Assembly (NCBI RefSeq): GCF_014649855.1 | Contig: NZ_BMTV01000009.1 | Location: forward strand, 1 to 64,000 | Length of the DNA stretch: 64,000 nt | Source of the DNA: Streptomyces roseolus | GTDB lineage: Bacteria > Actinomycetota > Actinomycetes > Streptomycetales > Streptomycetaceae | Direction: 5' to 3' | In this document: positions 7,745 to 16,192 of the stretch, in pieces | Layout of the letters: the number at the start of each line of letters is the position of its first letter | Numbering within the stretch: the stretch's first letter is position 1 | Notes under the pieces: model-generated | The model's database searches: none | What the model saw: the letters and a program-made list of their open reading frames with translations, nothing else | Told to the model about the DNA's origin: nothing | Program-made: the position numbers and the translations under genes

Positions 7745-8764
7745 CTACACCGAGGGCTGCTGCTGGGTGATGCAATGGATGCCCCCGCCGGCCGCGAAGA
7801 TCGTCCGGGCGTCGACGAGGACGACCTCGCGGTCCGGGAAGAGCCGGCGGAAGATCTCGGCGGCGAGCTCGTCGTGGGGGTCGTCGAAGGCGCAGAGGAT
7901 CACGGCGCCGTTGCAGAGGTAGTGGTTGATGTACGAGTAGTCGACCCAGTCGCCCTCCTCGTCGGTGAGGACGGTGGGGGCGGGGACCTCGATGACCTCC
8001 AGGGGGCGGCCCTGGGCGTCGGTCTGGGCGCGGAGGATGTCCGCGTACAGCCGGGAGCGGCCGTAGTCGGGGTGGCGGGGGTCCTGCTGGCTGTGGACGA
8101 GGACGGTGCCGGGGCGGGCGAAGGCGGCGACGATGTCGATGTGCCCCTGGGTGCCGTAGAGGCCGTAGTCGCCGGCGAGGCCGTGCGGGAGCCAGATCGC
8201 CTTGGTGGTGCCGAGCTTGGCGTGGATCTCCCGCTCGACCTGCTCGCGGGTCCACTCGGGGTTGCGGCCGGAGCCGAGCTGGACGGTGTCGGTGAGCAGG
8301 ACGGTGCCTTCGCCGTCGACGTGGATGCCGCCGCCCTCGTTGACCAGCGCGCTGCTCAGCACGGGGACGTCCGCCGCGTCCGCGACATGGCGGGCGATCT
8401 TGGAGTCGTGCTCCCAGCGGGCCCAGTCCTGGGCGCCCCAGCCGTTGAACACCCAGTCCACGGCGGCCAGGGAGGTGCCGTCGGTGACGAAGGTGGGGCC
8501 GATGTCGCGCATCCAGGCGTCGTCGAGCTCCCGCTCGACCAGCTCGACGTCCTCGCCGAGGAGGGCGCGGGCGCCCTCGGCGTCGCCGGGGGCGACGACC
8601 ATCGTCACCGGCTCGAAGCGGCGGACGGCGCGGGCGACGGAGGCCCAGGCCGCGCGGGCCTCGGCGAGCTCCTCGTCGCTCGTGAAGGTGGGGTTGGGGC
8701 TCGGCCAGGCCATCCAGGTCCGCTCGTGCGGGGTCCACTCGGCGGGCATGCGGTACGAGGTCAT
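7745..8764 (-). CDS. aguA: Agmatine deiminase
   Basis: 339 aa, the usual size. Hydrolyses agmatine to N-carbamoylputrescine and ammonia, a step in polyamine/arginine breakdown. The peptidylarginine-deiminase fold is shown by RMPAEWTPHERTWMAWPSP at the start, DDAWMRDIGPTF (substrate guanidine-binding Asp), VNEGGGIHVDG, GTQGHIDIVAAF (catalytic His) and the C-terminal AGGGIHCITQQ with the nucleophilic Cys. Starts 10 bases after the ureC stop, so it is in the urease operon. The reaction releases ammonia but not urea, so the biochemical link to the neighbouring urease-like enzyme is not obvious. Confidence 0.93.
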   Translation of the reverse strand: MTSYRMPAEWTPHERTWMAWPSPNPTFTSDEELAEARAAWASVARAVRRFEPVTMVVAPGDAEGARALLGEDVELVERELDDAWMRDIGPTFVTDGTSLAAVDWVFNGWGAQDWARWEHDSKIARHVADAADVPVLSSALVNEGGGIHVDGEGTVLLTDTVQLGSGRNPEWTREQVEREIHAKLGTTKAIWLPHGLAGDYGLYGTQGHIDIVAAFARPGTVLVHSQQDPRHPDYGRSRLYADILRAQTDAQGRPLEVIEVPAPTVLTDEEGDWVDYSYINHYLCNGAVILCAFDDPHDELAAEIFRRLFPDREVVLVDARTIFAAGGGIHCITQQQPSV

Positions 8765-8774
8765 GGGGCGGGTC

Positions 8775-10457
8775 CTAGAGGAAGTAGAGGCGGTTCAGGG
8801 AGACGGAGTCGGCCGGCTCGGAGCGGATCGGGGAGCCGTCGAGCGAGACGAGGCCGGTGCGGTCGTCCACCTGGACGTCGCCGACGCGGGAGTTGAGGAG
8901 GAGGTCGGCGGGGCCGATCCCCCGGGTGCCGCGCACGGCGACGCGGCGGCGCCGGGTCGGCAGCCGGTCGCCGCCGAGGTCGACGGCGGCCCGCGCGACG
9001 AAGGCGACGGAGAGGTCGGCGGCGGCGGCGCCGTGGGCACCGAACAGCGGGCCGAGGACGAGCGGTTCGCAGGTGTCGGTGGCGGCGTTGGGATCGCCCG
9101 TGACGCCCCAGGCGGGGAAGCCGGCCTTCAGCACCATCTGAGGCTTGGCGCCGAAGTACTCGGGCCGCCACAGCACGATGTCGGCCATCTTGCCGACCTC
9201 GACGGAGCCGATCTCGTGGGCGAGGCCGTGGGCGATCGCCGGGTTGATGGTGAGCTTGGCCAGGTAGCGCAGCACGCGCGCGTTGTCGTCGTGCGCGCCG
9301 TCGCCGTCCAGCGGGCCCAGCTCGGCCTTCATCTTCCCGGCCATGGCGAAGGTCCGGCGTACGGTCTCGCCGGCCCTTCCCATCCCCTGCGCGTCGGAGG
9401 AGGTGATCCCGATCGCGCCGAGGTCGTGCAGGACGTCCTCCGCGCCCATCGTCCCGGCCCGGATCCGGTCGCGCGCCATGGCGGCGTCACCGGGGAGGTC
9501 GGTCTTCAGGTCGTGGACGGAGACGATCATCCCGTAGTGCTCGGCCACCGCGTCGCGGCCGAAGGGCAGGGTGGGGTTGGTGGAGGAGCCGATGACGTTC
9601 GGCACGCCCGCCATCTTCAGGACGTTGGGGACGTGTCCGCCGCCGCAGCCCTCGATGTGGAAGGCGTGGATCGTCCGGCCCTCCAGGACGGCGAGGGTGT
9701 CCTCGACGGAGAGGCACTCGTTGAGGCCGTCGCTGTGCAGGGCGACCTGCACGTCGTGCTCCTCGGCGACCCTCAGGGCGGTGTCCAGGGCGCGGGTGTG
9801 GGCACCCATGTCCTCGTGGACCTTGAAGCCGGAGGCCCCGCCCTCGGCGAGCGCCTCGACGAGCGGCGCCGGGTCCGAGGAGGAGCCCCGGCCGAGGAAG
9901 CCGATGTTGACGGGCCAGGCGTCGAAGGCGCTGAAGGCGTGCTTCAGGGCCCAGGGCGAGTTGACGCCGACGCCCCAGACGGGGCCGAACTCCTGGCCGA
10001 TGATCGTGGTGACGCCGCTGGCGAGCGAGGCCTCCATGATCCGGGGCGAGAGCAGGTGGACGTGGGTGTCGACGGCTCCGGCGGTGGCGATGAGGCCCTC
10101 GCCGGAGACGATCGAGGTGCCGGTGCCGACGACGACGTCGACCCCGTCGAGGGTGTCGGGGTTGCCGGCCCGGCCGATGCCGGAGATCCGGCCCTCGCGG
10201 ATGCCGATGGAGACCTTGCGGATGCCCTGGACGGCGTCGATCAGCAGGACGTTGCTGATGACGACGTCGCAGGTCTCGCGGACGGCCGCGGCCTTGAGGT
10301 GGAGGCCGTCGCGGGCGGTCTTGCCGAAGCCGGCGAGGAACTCGTCGCCGGGCTTCTGGGAGTCGGCCTCGACCCGGACGACGAGTCCGGAGTCGCCGAG
10401 GACCACCCGGTCGCCGGCCCGGGGGCCGTGCACGGAGGCGTACTCGTACGGGTCCAT
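8775..10457 (-). CDS. ureC: Urease alpha subunit, divergent form
   Basis: 560 aa amidohydrolase. The dinickel ligands are present: HVH (132, 134), the Lys carbamylated in ureases (212, in GFKVHED), His241 (VALHSDGLNE), His267 (FHIEGCGGGHVPN) and Asp355 (TSSDAQGMGR). In the mobile flap the usual VCHHL reads SVHDL: the flap Cys is replaced by Val314, while the adjacent catalytic His315 stays. Overlaps ureAB by ATGA. No ureE, F, G or D maturation genes are nearby. Streptomyces usually also carry a complete urease cluster elsewhere, so the maturation factors may come from there. Could act on urea or on another amide. Confidence 0.9.
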   Translation of the reverse strand: MDPYEYASVHGPRAGDRVVLGDSGLVVRVEADSQKPGDEFLAGFGKTARDGLHLKAAAVRETCDVVISNVLLIDAVQGIRKVSIGIREGRISGIGRAGNPDTLDGVDVVVGTGTSIVSGEGLIATAGAVDTHVHLLSPRIMEASLASGVTTIIGQEFGPVWGVGVNSPWALKHAFSAFDAWPVNIGFLGRGSSSDPAPLVEALAEGGASGFKVHEDMGAHTRALDTALRVAEEHDVQVALHSDGLNECLSVEDTLAVLEGRTIHAFHIEGCGGGHVPNVLKMAGVPNVIGSSTNPTLPFGRDAVAEHYGMIVSVHDLKTDLPGDAAMARDRIRAGTMGAEDVLHDLGAIGITSSDAQGMGRAGETVRRTFAMAGKMKAELGPLDGDGAHDDNARVLRYLAKLTINPAIAHGLAHEIGSVEVGKMADIVLWRPEYFGAKPQMVLKAGFPAWGVTGDPNAATDTCEPLVLGPLFGAHGAAAADLSVAFVARAAVDLGGDRLPTRRRRVAVRGTRGIGPADLLLNSRVGDVQVDDRTGLVSLDGSPIRSEPADSVSLNRLYFL

Positions 10458-11155
10458 CAGTCGTCCTCCTTCGGGGCCGTGACGCCCAGGTAGCCGCAGG
10501 CCGCGGCGCGCCGCAGGGCCTCCTCCTTCGCGCCGGGCGCGTCGAGCGGCCCGTCGACGAGACCGGCGAAGCCGATGGCGACGCGGGCGCCGCCGATGGG
10601 CACGAGCCCGATCTCGGCGGCGCCCCCCGGGTCGAAGCGGAAGGAGGCGCCGGCGGGGATGGCGAGGCGCATGCCGTAGGCGGCGGCGCGGTCGAAGTCG
10701 AGGCGCGGGTTGGCCTCGAAGAAGTGGAAGTGGGAGGTGACGCTGACCGGGACCGTCGCCGTGTTCCGTACGGCGAGGGTGAGCGCGGGCTCCTGCTCGG
10801 GGTGGCCGGGGCCGGGCAGCAGCGCGCCGGGCGCGCCGGCGCCGAGCGTGCCCCCGCCGATCGGGTCGGTGACGACGGCGAGCCGGGAGCCGTCGTCGAA
10901 GACGGCCTCGACGTGGACCTCGGTCACCACGTCGGCGACGCCGGGCAGGACGTCGTCGGGGCCGAGGACGGAGCGGGCCGCCTCGATGGCCTCGGCGAGC
11001 CGCCGGCCGTCGCGGGCCGCCTCGCAGACGGTGTCCGCGACGAGGGCGGTCGCCTCGGGGACGTTGAGCCGCAGGCCGCGGGCCCGGCGGGCCCGGGCGA
11101 GTTCGGCGGCGCCGAAGAGCAGCAGCCGGTCGCGCTCCGTGGGGGTCAGTCGCAC
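10457..11155 (-). CDS. ureAB: Urease gamma-beta fusion subunit
   Basis: 232 aa. The GTG start gives MRLTPTERDRLLLF, the normal UreA opening, with AGGAGG 8 bases upstream; earlier in-frame codons lack this. Residues 1-~95 are the gamma domain, ending near VLPGVADVVTEVHVEAVF. The rest is the beta domain, with VRNTATVPVSVTSHFHFFEAN, RLDFDRAAAYGMRLAIPAG and PIGGARVAIGFAG. Fusion of the two small subunits is known in several bacteria. The stop overlaps the ureC start (ATGA), so translation is coupled. First gene of the operon, divergent from the NCS1 permease. Confidence 0.9.
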   Translation of the reverse strand: MRLTPTERDRLLLFGAAELARARRARGLRLNVPEATALVADTVCEAARDGRRLAEAIEAARSVLGPDDVLPGVADVVTEVHVEAVFDDGSRLAVVTDPIGGGTLGAGAPGALLPGPGHPEQEPALTLAVRNTATVPVSVTSHFHFFEANPRLDFDRAAAYGMRLAIPAGASFRFDPGGAAEIGLVPIGGARVAIGFAGLVDGPLDAPGAKEEALRRAAACGYLGVTAPKEDD

Positions 11156-11170
11156 GTCATGCACCTCCTG

Positions 11171-11257
11171 TTTGAGCGACACTCTAAATGCTGGAAGGAA
11201 TGCTTCCAAGTATTGACGTGCCGGTCAGGCGCAGGTCACATTGAGCGCCACTCAAAA
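11171..11257. promoter_or_regulatory. Divergent promoter region with two near-identical operator boxes
   Basis: TTTGAGCGACACTCTAAA (11171-11188) and TTGAGCGCCACTCAAAA (11241-11257) agree at 15 of 17 aligned bases and have the form TTGAG-N5-CTC(A/T)A. Between them lies TGGAAG-N5-CTTCCA (11192-11208). Each box is next to the start region of one gene: ureAB to the left, the permease to the right. A TTGACG/TCACAT pair with 17-base spacing (11213-11241) could be the permease promoter, which box 2 would overlap. The local TetR protein is the obvious candidate ligand. Confidence 0.55.
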
Positions 11258-11285
11258 ATCCCCCTTCCGCTCCCCCGGAGGTCTC

Positions 11286-12713
11286 ATGGCGACGATCGAA
11301 CAGCACGGAGTCGACACCATCCCCGAGGCCGAACGCACCAGCGGCCCCCGCGACCTCGTCGCGATCCTGCTCGGCTCCAACCTCTGCCTGGGCGTGATCG
11401 TCTTCGGCTGGCTGCCGGTCTCCTTCGGCCTCGGCCTGTGGGGCTCGGTGACCTCCGTGGTCGCCGGCACCCTGGCCGGCGTGGCCGTCACCGCCCCGCT
11501 GGCGCTGGTCTCGCTGCGGACCGCCACCAACCTCTCCACCTCCTCCGGCGCCTTCTTCGGCGTCCGCGGCCGGCTCGTCGGCTCGGTGGTGGGGCTGCTG
11601 CTCTCGCTCGGCTACACCGCCCTGACCCTCTGGATCGGCGGCGACGTCATCGTGGGCGTGCTCGCCCGGCTCGCCGGGGCGTCCACCGGGGACGGCGCGC
11701 ACGCCGTCGTCTACGCGCTGCTCGCGGCCTGTACGGCGGTGGGCGCCGTGTACGGCTACCGGCTGCTGCTGCGGCTCAGCAAGGCGCTCGCCGTGGGCAT
11801 GACCGTGCTGCTGGCCCTCGGGCTCGTCGCGTACGCCGGCGACCTCACCGCCGCGCCCGCGCCGGACACCCCGTACCTGCTCGGCTCCTTCTGGCCGACC
11901 TGGCTGCTCTCGGCGGTCGCCGCCGGCCTCAGCGGCCCGGTCGCCTTCATCACCCTGCTCGGCGACTACACCCGTTACGTCTCCCCCGCCCGGCACAGCG
12001 CCCGGAGGGTCCACCGGGCCACCTGGCTCGGCCTCCTCGTCGGCCTGCTCGTCCCGCAGCTCTTCGGTACGTACACGGCGCTGGCCGCCCGCGCGGGCCT
12101 CGACTACGCGGGGCCGCTGGTCGCCGTCTCGCCCGGCTGGTACCTGGTCCCGCTGCTGCTCGCCGCCACCGCCGGCTCGGTCGGCAACGCCGGTCTGATG
12201 CTCTACTCGATGGGCCTGGACCTGGACGCGATCCTGCCCCGGGCCACCCGGGCGCGGGCCACCGTCGTGGTGGCGGCGGTCGCCACCGGCTTCGTCTTCC
12301 TCGGCCACTTCGCCTCGGACGCCCAGTCGGCGATGACCTCGTTCGTCCTGCTCCTGACGGCGATCGGCACGCCGTGGGCGGTCATCACCCTCATCGGGCA
12401 CGCGCGCTGCCGCGGGGAGTACGACCCCGAGGCGCTCCAGGTCTACAACCGGCGCTCGCGCGGCGGGATCTACTGGTACGCGGCCGGCTGGCACCCGCGC
12501 GCCACCGCCTCCTGGGCGCTCGGTGCCGGGGTCGGCCTGGCGGCCGTCTCCACCCCGCTGTACGAGGGTCCGCTGCTGGCCCTGACCGGTGGGATCGACT
12601 GCAGCTTCGTGCTGTCGGGCGTGGTGGGCGGCGCGCTGTACGCCGCCCTGACGCCGCGCGGGGCCTCCGGGGCCGTGACGACGGCCCCGGAGGCCCTGGC
12701 GGCGACGGAGTGA
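11286..12713 (+). CDS. NCS1-type nucleobase/hydantoin permease (CodB-like)
   Basis: 475 aa, GGAGG 5 bases before the ATG. About 12 membrane spans. The opening RTSGPRDLVAILLGSNLCLGVIVFGWL matches the purine-cytosine permease branch of the NCS1 family, as do GPVAFITLLGDYTRYVSP and SMGLDLDAIL. Family members import cytosine, allantoin, hydantoins or thiamine precursors with cations. Divergent from ureAB with shared operator boxes, so the substrate is probably a nitrogen compound related to the urea/agmatine pathway (inference). Ends directly against the ilvE stop with no spacer. Confidence 0.87.
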   Translation: MATIEQHGVDTIPEAERTSGPRDLVAILLGSNLCLGVIVFGWLPVSFGLGLWGSVTSVVAGTLAGVAVTAPLALVSLRTATNLSTSSGAFFGVRGRLVGSVVGLLLSLGYTALTLWIGGDVIVGVLARLAGASTGDGAHAVVYALLAACTAVGAVYGYRLLLRLSKALAVGMTVLLALGLVAYAGDLTAAPAPDTPYLLGSFWPTWLLSAVAAGLSGPVAFITLLGDYTRYVSPARHSARRVHRATWLGLLVGLLVPQLFGTYTALAARAGLDYAGPLVAVSPGWYLVPLLLAATAGSVGNAGLMLYSMGLDLDAILPRATRARATVVVAAVATGFVFLGHFASDAQSAMTSFVLLLTAIGTPWAVITLIGHARCRGEYDPEALQVYNRRSRGGIYWYAAGWHPRATASWALGAGVGLAAVSTPLYEGPLLALTGGIDCSFVLSGVVGGALYAALTPRGASGAVTTAPEALAATE

Positions 12714-13799
12714 CTACTTGCCGAGCTCGTGCATCCAGCCGCGGGTGTCCTCGGCCTTGCCGGTCTGGATGGCGAGCAGCGCCTCGCGCAGCTTCATCGT
12801 GACCTCGCCGGGCTCGCCGCCCGACTGCCGCCACTCGCCCCGGGCGGACTTGACCGTGCCGACCGGGGTGATGACGGCGGCGGTGCCGCAGGCGAAGACC
12901 TCGGTGAGGGTGCCGTTCTCCGTGTCGGCCTGCCACTGGTCGATGGAGACGCGGGCCTCCTCCACCTCGTGGCCGAGGTCGGCGGCGAGCTTGAGGAGGG
13001 AGTCACGGGTGATGCCCTCCAGGATCGAGCCGCTGAGCGACGGGGTGACGATCTTGTTCCCGTACACGAAGTACAGGTTCATGCCGCCGAGCTCCTCGAC
13101 CCACTTGTGCTCGACCGCGTCGAGGTAGCAGACCTGGTCGCAGCCCTTGGCGGCCGCCTCGGCCTGCGCGAGCAGGGAGGCCGCGTAGTTGCCGCCGGTC
13201 TTGGCGTCGCCCATGCCGCCGGGGACGGCGCGGACGCGGTCCTCGGAGGCCCAGATGGAGACCGGCTTGACGCCGCCGGGGAAGTACGGGCCCGCCGGGG
13301 AGGCGATGACGACGAAGAGGTACTCGTTGGCCGGGCGGACGCCCAGGCCGACCTCGGTCGCGATCATGAACGGGCGCAGGTAGAGGGAGGCCTCGCCGCC
13401 GTGCTCCGGGACCCAGGCCTCGTCCTGGCGGACCAGCGCGTCACAGGCCTCGATGAAGGTCTCGACCGGCAGTTCGGGCATGCCGAGCCGGTGCGCGGAG
13501 CGCTGGAAGCGGCGGGCGTTGGCGTCCGGGCGGAAGGAGGCGACCGAGCCGTCGGGCCGGCGGTACGCCTTCAGGCCCTCGAAGATCTCCTGGGCGTAGT
13601 GGAGCACGTTGGTCGCCGGGTCGAGGGAGAGCGGGCCGTACGGCACGAGCTGGCCGTCGTGCCAGCCGCGGCCCTCGGTCCAGCGCACGGTGACCATGTG
13701 GTCGGTGAAGTGGCGGCCGAATCCCGGGTCGGCCAGGATCGCCGCGCGCTCCGCGTCGGACAGCGGGCTGGAGGAGGGCTTGAGCTCGATCGTCGTCAT
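12714..13799 (-). CDS. ilvE: Branched-chain amino-acid aminotransferase
   Basis: 361 aa class IV PLP aminotransferase. Moves the amino group between Glu and the keto acids of Ile, Val and Leu, the last step of their synthesis. Start [14 protein letters not shown] with GAAGGA 10 bases upstream; the frame stays open 31 codons further but without a comparable RBS. Signatures: [31 protein letters not shown] with the PLP Lys, and [12 protein letters not shown]. Convergent with the permease. Preceded on the same strand by leuB, separated by a strong terminator, so it has its own promoter. Confidence 0.96.
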   Translation of the reverse strand: MTTIELKPSSSPLSDAERAAILADPGFGRHFTDHMVTVRWTEGRGWHDGQLVPYGPLSLDPATNVLHYAQEIFEGLKAYRRPDGSVASFRPDANARRFQRSAHRLGMPELPVETFIEACDALVRQDEAWVPEHGGEASLYLRPFMIATEVGLGVRPANEYLFVVIASPAGPYFPGGVKPVSIWASEDRVRAVPGGMGDAKTGGNYAASLLAQAEAAAKGCDQVCYLDAVEHKWVEELGGMNLYFVYGNKIVTPSLSGSILEGITRDSLLKLAADLGHEVEEARVSIDQWQADTENGTLTEVFACGTAAVITPVGTVKSARGEWRQSGGEPGEVTMKLREALLAIQTGKAEDTRGWMHELGK

Positions 13800-13977
13800 G
13801 GGTGCTTGTCCTTCACCGGTCGTGTGTGTCGGACCGCGCCCGCCCGGCATGACTGCTAGGACGTCCGAGCTTTCCCGCATGTGGCGGCCCACGTCCGATT
13901 ATCGCGCGTGGGAACCCGGGTACGAAAGGCGGGTGAGGCGGTCCGGGGTCGTTGACGGCACCCCGCGACCGTACGAA

Positions 13978-14014
13978 AGCAGCCGCCGGGTGCGTGGGAG
14001 ACCCGGCGGCTGCT
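13978..14014 (-). terminator. Perfect 14-bp hairpin after leuB
   Basis: AGCAGCCGCCGGGT (13978-13991) and ACCCGGCGGCTGCT (14001-14014) pair exactly around a 9-base loop, 23 bases after the leuB stop. No T-run. Ends leuB transcription before ilvE. Confidence 0.85.
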
Positions 14015-14037
14015 GAGTGGTGTCAGTGACGCGCGGG

Positions 14038-15078
14038 TCAGCTCGCTACTCGCGCGGCGAGCGCGTCGCCGATCTCGTCCGTCGTGCGGACGGCGGTTCC
14101 CCGCTCGGTCAGGTCGGCCTCGACGGCCGCCTCGACGCGGGCGGCCTCGGCCTCGTAGCCGAGGTGGCGCAGGAGGAGGGCGACGGAGAGGACGGTGGCC
14201 GTGGGGTCGGCCTTGCCCTGGCCCGCGATGTCCGGCGCGGAGCCGTGGACCGGCTCGAACATGGACGGGAAGTCGCGGCTCGGGTTGATGTTGCCCGAGG
14301 CGGCGACGCCGATGCCGCCGGAGACGGCCGCGGCGAGGTCGGTGATGATGTCGCCGAAGAGGTTGTCGGTGACGATGACGTCGAAGCGGGCCGGGTCGGT
14401 GACGAGGAAGATCGTCGCCGCGTCGACGTGCAGGTAGTCGGTGGTGACCTCGGGGAACTCCTGGGCGACCCGGTGGAAGGTGTCGGTCCAGAGGTGGCCG
14501 GCGAAGGTCAGCACGTTGTTCTTGTGGACCAGCGTCAGCTTCTTGCGCGGGCGGGCCTGGGCGCGGGCGAAGGCGTCCCGGACCACGCGCTCGACGCCGA
14601 AGGCGGTGTTGACCGAGACCTCGGTGGCGACCTCGTGCTCGGTGCCCTTGCGGATGGTGCCGCCGTTGCCGGTGTACGGACCCTCGGTGCCCTCGCGGAC
14701 GACGACGAAGTCGATCGCGGGCTGGCCGGCGAGCGGGGTCGCGACGCCGGGGAGCAGCTTGGAGGGGCGCAGGTTGACGTGGTGGTCGAAGGCGAAGCGC
14801 AGCTTCAGGAGGAAGCCGCGCTCCAGGACGCCGGACGGGACCGAGGGGTCGCCGATCGCGCCGAGCAGGATGGCGTCGTGCTTCTTGAGGGAGTCCAGGT
14901 CGGCGTCGGTGAGGGTCTCACCGGTGGCGTGGTAGCGCCGGGCGCCGAAGTCGTACTCCTCGGTCTCCAGCTTCACGTCCTGGGGAAGCACGGCCGTGAG
15001 GACCTTGAGGCCCTGGGCCACGACCTCCTGGCCGATGCCGTCGCCGGGAATGACTGCGAGATTGATGCTGTGAGACAT
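14038..15078 (-). CDS. leuB: 3-isopropylmalate dehydrogenase
   Basis: 346 aa. NAD-dependent oxidation and decarboxylation of 3-isopropylmalate in leucine synthesis. Starts [19 protein letters not shown]. The metal- and NAD-binding signature is [20 protein letters not shown], with [40 protein letters not shown] and [11 protein letters not shown] are substrate-site segments. Of the usual actinobacterial type at this length. The RBS is weak. The 43-aa gene lies 89 bases upstream on the same strand and may be co-transcribed. Confidence 0.96.
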   Translation of the reverse strand: MSHSINLAVIPGDGIGQEVVAQGLKVLTAVLPQDVKLETEEYDFGARRYHATGETLTDADLDSLKKHDAILLGAIGDPSVPSGVLERGFLLKLRFAFDHHVNLRPSKLLPGVATPLAGQPAIDFVVVREGTEGPYTGNGGTIRKGTEHEVATEVSVNTAFGVERVVRDAFARAQARPRKKLTLVHKNNVLTFAGHLWTDTFHRVAQEFPEVTTDYLHVDAATIFLVTDPARFDVIVTDNLFGDIITDLAAAVSGGIGVAASGNINPSRDFPSMFEPVHGSAPDIAGQGKADPTATVLSVALLLRHLGYEAEAARVEAAVEADLTERGTAVRTTDEIGDALAARVAS

Positions 15079-15167
15079 GGCGGCACCCTACTCTTCGTCC
15101 CATCGTCTGACACGGCACGTCCACCATGTGGACGAACGGACAGGCGTGCGGAGGGACGCGCGGACGG

Positions 15168-15299
15168 TCAGTGGCCGGTGGAGCCGCCGTTGTCGCGCCG
15201 GTCGAGGGCGCGCTGGAGGGCGGCGGCGGCGTTCTGCCGGGCCTCGTCGCTGGGGCGGGCGGCGGAGTGACGGACGCGGGGGGCGGTCTGAACGGCCAT
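15168..15299 (-). CDS. Small hypothetical protein upstream of leuB (43 aa)
   Basis: Opens MAVQTAPRVRHSAARPSDEA and ends RRDNGGSTGH. AAGGAG lies 9 bases before the ATG. Basic and Ala-rich, probably one amphipathic helix in the middle (ARQNAAAALQRALDRR), no signal or membrane segment. I recall similar short proteins in this place in other Streptomyces, but cannot check. A GATCA-N4-TGATC palindrome lies against the RBS, so translation or transcription may be regulated there. Confidence 0.6.
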   Translation of the reverse strand: MAVQTAPRVRHSAARPSDEARQNAAAALQRALDRRDNGGSTGH

Positions 15300-15315
15300 G
15301 GGGGATCGACTCCTT

Positions 15316-15357
15316 GAGATCAGTGGTGATCCGGGCGTGCGGAGATCAGTGGTGATC
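15316..15357 (-). promoter_or_regulatory. Duplicated palindrome GAGATCAGTGGTGATC before the 43-aa gene
   Basis: A 16-bp sequence appears exactly at 15316-15331 and 15342-15357, a 26-bp period. Each copy holds the inverted repeat GATCA-N4-TGATC. The nearer copy touches the AAGGAG ribosome site. Either a double operator or two small RNA hairpins that mask the RBS. Confidence 0.55.
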
Positions 15358-15566
15358 GAAGGCGCCGGAAGGGGCGGGGAGCGCCGCCGCAGGGGTTGCC
15401 TGCACAGGGGCGTCGCGCTCTCGTCCGCCGTTCGCTGATGAAGCGAGACGTTCGGCTCCTACAAAGCTAGGACAGGGAACCGCATCTGTCTCCACAGTTA
15501 CTCGGACTTCCTACTATCTGAGACGCCCGGTTTCGCACGGTCGCCTTCTCGCCACGGCCGCCCCGC

Positions 15567-15633
15567 GGGGCGAGGCGGAGCGGGGCGGCGGGGCGGAGCG
15601 GGGCGGCGGGGCGGCGGGGCGGCGGGGCGGCGG
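15567..15633 (+). repeat. G-rich short repeat (GGGGCGGC / GGGGCGGAGC units)
   Basis: An array of GGGGCGG units separated by 1-4 bases lies immediately after the acetyltransferase stop. The last part has four GGGG runs each 3 bases apart, a pattern able to form a G-quadruplex on the + strand. It may act as a transcription or replication barrier, or be plain slippage-prone low complexity. Confidence 0.6.
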
Positions 15634-15634
15634 C

Positions 15635-16171
15635 TCAGACCACGTCGCCGTCGCGCCAGTCGAAGATCAGCGGGGCGCCCGGGTCGGGCAGCGCGAGCCC
15701 GCCGGCCGGGCGGACGAGGAGTCCGCCCTCCTCCTCGGGGAGCGGCACGGTGCCGTCCGGTCCGAGCGCCTCGATCCGCCCTCCCCACACCCGCCAGCCG
15801 CGCGCCCGGTAGAGCGCCGCGCCCTCGTCGGAGGCGGAGAGCGCACCGAAGCGGTGGGTGCCGTCGATGACCCGCTCCAGGGCTTCCACGACCGCCCCGC
15901 CGAGGCCCCGGCGCCGCGCGTCGGCCCGGACGGCGACGCCCTCCACGTATCCGATCCGGTACGAAACGCCGCGGTGCAGCACCCGGCGCTGGACGACGGC
16001 CCCGTGGGCGACGAGCCCGGCCGCGTCCTCGATCCAGGCGTGGATCCCGCCCAGGGCATGGTCCCAGTCGTCCGCGGTGAAGTCGCCGCCGAAGGCGGCG
16101 TCGAGCAGCGCGCGGGCGGCCGCCAGCCGCTCCGCGCCGAGTTCGTGGGTGGGTGCGGTCCTGACGGTCAT
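15635..16171 (-). CDS. GNAT acetyltransferase of the aminoglycoside AAC(2')-I type
   Basis: 178 aa, the exact size class of AAC(2')-I enzymes, which acetylate the 2'-amine of gentamicin- and kanamycin-class drugs with acetyl-CoA. Nearly every landmark I remember from mycobacterial/Providencia AAC(2') is present in order: AFGGDFTADDWDHALGGIHA, AHGAVVQRRVLHRG, RIGYVEGVAVRADARRRGLG (acetyl-CoA loop), FGALSASDEGAALYRARGW, and the terminal FDWRDGDVV. Stand-alone gene, divergent from the hydrolase. It may give intrinsic resistance or have a cell-wall/metabolite role as proposed for mycobacterial homologues. Family call is firm, substrate is inference. Confidence 0.85.
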   Translation of the reverse strand: MTVRTAPTHELGAERLAAARALLDAAFGGDFTADDWDHALGGIHAWIEDAAGLVAHGAVVQRRVLHRGVSYRIGYVEGVAVRADARRRGLGGAVVEALERVIDGTHRFGALSASDEGAALYRARGWRVWGGRIEALGPDGTVPLPEEEGGLLVRPAGGLALPDPGAPLIFDWRDGDVV

Positions 16172-16192
16172 CCCCTCACTCTCCCACGCACA

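Larger units (their letters stand above)
15300..15634. other. 335-bp non-coding stretch between the 43-aa gene and the acetyltransferase
   Basis: Holds the duplicated palindrome (15316-15357), a possible minus-strand promoter (GAGACA 15487-15492, 17-base spacer, TAGCTT 15464-15469) for the 43-aa gene, and the G-rich array at 15567-15633. No convincing further gene. Confidence 0.5.

Noticed and set aside
12714..13892. Longer ilvE start 31 codons upstream
   Set aside because: The added residues ([18 protein letters not shown]..) do not fit the family and the internal ATG has a proper GAAGGA site.
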